Of a DNA stretch of 6,500 bases, positions 5,901-6,500 are shown one piece after another. The translations under genes were made by a program, and so were the position numbers. The notes below the pieces were generated by a model, which was not told the DNA's origin, did not search any database, and was given only the letters and a program-made list of their open reading frames with translations. The DNA is from JBHHYS01 sp046757645 (GTDB lineage Bacteria > Acidobacteriota > Terriglobia > Acidiferrales > 2-02-FULL-67-57), in assembly GCA_046757645.1 (NCBI GenBank), contig JBHHYS010000118.1:1-6500 (forward strand), written 5' to 3'. Position 1 is the stretch's first letter, and the number at the start of each line of letters is the position of its first letter.

Positions 5901-6500
5901 GCTTCGGGGATGGACATCAAGGTGCTCGTCCTGGACACCCAGGTCTATTCCAACACCGGCGGCCAGGCCTCCACCGCTAGCTTCCTGGGGCAAGAAGCCA
6001 AGATGGCGGCGGTGGGCCGGGCGGTGCCGGGCAAGGTGGAGCGGCGCAAAGAACTCGGCCTACTGGCGATGATGCACCCGAACGTCTTCGTGGCCCAGAC
6101 TACCGCCGCCCACACCAACCACTTCTACCGCGCCGTCCTGGAAGCCAACGCTTTCCCTGGCCCCGCGGTGGTGATTGTCTACAGCCCCTGCATGCCGGAG
6201 CACGGTATCGGCGACGACCGGGCGGCCCAGCAGGCCAAGCTGGTGGTGGAATCCCGCACCTTCCCGCTGTTCATCCACGACCCCCGCAAGGGCGAGTTGC
6301 TGCGGGAACGGATCGACCTCAAGGGCAACCCCGCCCTCAAGCAGGACTGGTACACCAACCCCAAGACGGGCGAAACCATCGACTTCACCTTTTTCGCCCG
6401 CACCGAAGGCCGCTTTCGACGTCACTTCCACCACGGGCAACCATCCGAAGCCTTGCAGGCGGGCCAGGAGGACCGGCTGAAGAACTGGCACCTGCTGCAA
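2961..6500 (+). CDS. nifJ: Single-chain pyruvate:ferredoxin (flavodoxin) oxidoreductase, PFOR/NifJ type (3' partial)
   Basis: Cytosolic enzyme expected to catalyse pyruvate + CoA + oxidised ferredoxin to acetyl-CoA + CO2 + reduced ferredoxin, using TPP and three 4Fe-4S clusters. The frame runs 1180 codons from ATG 2961 to the window edge without a stop. Domain I (about 1-205) has YPITPSTPMG (46-55), Glu82 for TPP activation, and Arg132 in the substrate-binding stretch. Domain II is about 272-425. The gamma-like domain III (from about 437) contains GGFGSVTTNK. Two ferredoxin motifs follow, C735/738/741/745-P and C809/812/815/819-G. Domain VI supplies proximal-cluster cysteines C880, C883, C913 and C1077, and the TPP motif G964-D-G to N998 (VYSNTGGQ). 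PFORs are usually 1170-1230 residues, so little is missing. The region between domain III and the first cluster, and the 64 residues between clusters, differ from classical PFOR, so another 2-oxoacid substrate is possible. The symbol names the family; no nitrogen-fixation genes are nearby. Confidence 0.93.
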   Translation, partial: MASQVKPVHDFGAEQAISYLGLPATADGSEAVVWVETHISQGACAYPITPSTPMGVGYQAEVAQGKRNLWDEPLFFLEPESEHSSASACEGFALAGGRVANFTSGQGLVLMKEVLYVIAGKRLPVVFHIGTRALTSQALNIHCGHDDVMGVADCGWGMLFGRNPQEAADLALIARRAAEESETPFFNVQDGFLTTHTVESLCLPEPELMEKFVGPPSAKLHRLFDPTRPLLSGSVQNQDSYMKGKVAQRYFTQRVPEALATAFVEYAQLTGRTYGFVDAYRMDDAEFALVGMGSMMETAAASVDWLRAERGLRVGVVHVTAFRPFPGPQLVALLRNCRGVAILERMDNPLAQSNPLAAEIKAAFAEAAAGAPDYPTVARLPNFFCGVGGLGGRDIRPGDFAAIAEALAGQARGLFVVGIRHPLALERQRDPDVRPRNAFSLRGHSIGGFGSVTTNKIMATVAADIFGKHVQAFPKYGSEKRGLPTEYYLTVADNPVRLHCELAHVDLAAVHDLNAFAQGDPLAGLRSGGALFLNTDKPPQQVWAALPATAQQRIRERGLRVYALDTLALARALAPSPEFALRMQGIALLGVFLRIAPFREEQGLGEPELFAAVEKSLEKYFGRRGRAVVDANLKAVERGFREVKEVAVPAAAVRAMPEPARLRVLGGPVAPDEGEGGLLRPEVFCRVMTAYGRGAEDELEADRDIARSLMTAASSARRDFTHLAAEIPEFIPDLCVGCMECVNQCPDSAILAKVVEPQPLAHVLANQSNKELRDRLRAQFVVTQKFHTLPERKKETGGLFGLVIDPTKCKGCGECVEVCGSHQALRMVKKTPEVMDWHQKSTAFLSRLPATPNRFLSEKALGDLMLSEEAWLYAGGAGSCMGCGEATAIRMLLGASGFVYGRDNIGLVAATGCNTVFGSTYPFNPFAVPWTNSLFENAATVAMGIRGRWDQLGWQAKRLWVLGGDGAMYDIGLQALSRLLASGMDIKVLVLDTQVYSNTGGQASTASFLGQEAKMAAVGRAVPGKVERRKELGLLAMMHPNVFVAQTTAAHTNHFYRAVLEANAFPGPAVVIVYSPCMPEHGIGDDRAAQQAKLVVESRTFPLFIHDPRKGELLRERIDLKGNPALKQDWYTNPKTGETIDFTFFARTEGRFRRHFHHGQPSEALQAGQEDRLKNWHLLQ

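Noticed and set aside
3189..5993. A 934-codon open frame on the - strand, fully inside the PFOR gene
   Set aside because: It is codon-aligned with the sense frame, so its stops would be the reverse complements of sense TTA, CTA and TCA. This GC-biased gene almost never uses those codons: the frame ends at the sense TTA at 3189 and the next such codon is CTA at 6060. The product is rich in His, Gly, Gln and Ala with no domain pattern, while the sense strand has every PFOR motif.
6060..6500. Open frame on the - strand at the right end
   Set aside because: It is also codon-aligned with the PFOR frame and open for the same codon-bias reason. The sense frame shows conserved PFOR sequence across this span.

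Overview
The window is visibly GC-rich bacterial DNA. All four recognisable genes are on the + strand, with no tRNA, rRNA, CRISPR array, transposase or phage gene. The gene set (AI-2E family permease, IclR regulator, PAP2 phosphatase, single-chain pyruvate:ferredoxin oxidoreductase) and strong GC preference at third codon positions suggest a free-living bacterium with at least partly anaerobic or low-potential ferredoxin metabolism. Phylum cannot be fixed from this sequence. An Acidobacteriota-like or similar environmental lineage is only a guess.

Layout. Positions 1-554 hold the C-terminal part of an AI-2E family transporter whose start lies before the window. The 124-base gap after it contains two near-identical dyads, GTTCA-N6-TGAAC, 65 bases apart and embedded in a 28-base imperfect direct repeat. 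The second dyad overlaps a good sigma70-type promoter. An IclR-family regulator follows (679-1461), so an autoregulatory operator is the simplest reading. After a 191-base gap with an extended -10 candidate comes an exported or membrane PAP2-family phosphatase (1653-2579). A 381-base non-coding stretch with promoter candidates and a leader hairpin then leads into a very long gene (2961 to the window end) encoding a single-chain 2-oxoacid:ferredoxin oxidoreductase of the PFOR/NifJ type. That frame stays open for 1180 codons, and the C-terminus is probably only a few residues beyond the edge.

The oxidoreductase dominates the window. Its frame runs from a strong Shine-Dalgarno site and carries every expected cofactor motif: the pyruvate-binding N-terminal domain, two ferredoxin-type 4Fe-4S motifs, four proximal-cluster cysteines and the TPP motif. 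Its spacing between domains differs from textbook PFOR, so it may belong to a divergent clade. A 934-codon open frame on the opposite strand of this gene is a codon-use shadow.

The four genes do not look like one operon, because the gaps are 124, 191 and 381 bases and each gene has its own promoter candidate. I found no clearly new multi-gene system. The most testable novelty is the paired operator in front of the IclR gene, followed by the divergent PFOR architecture.
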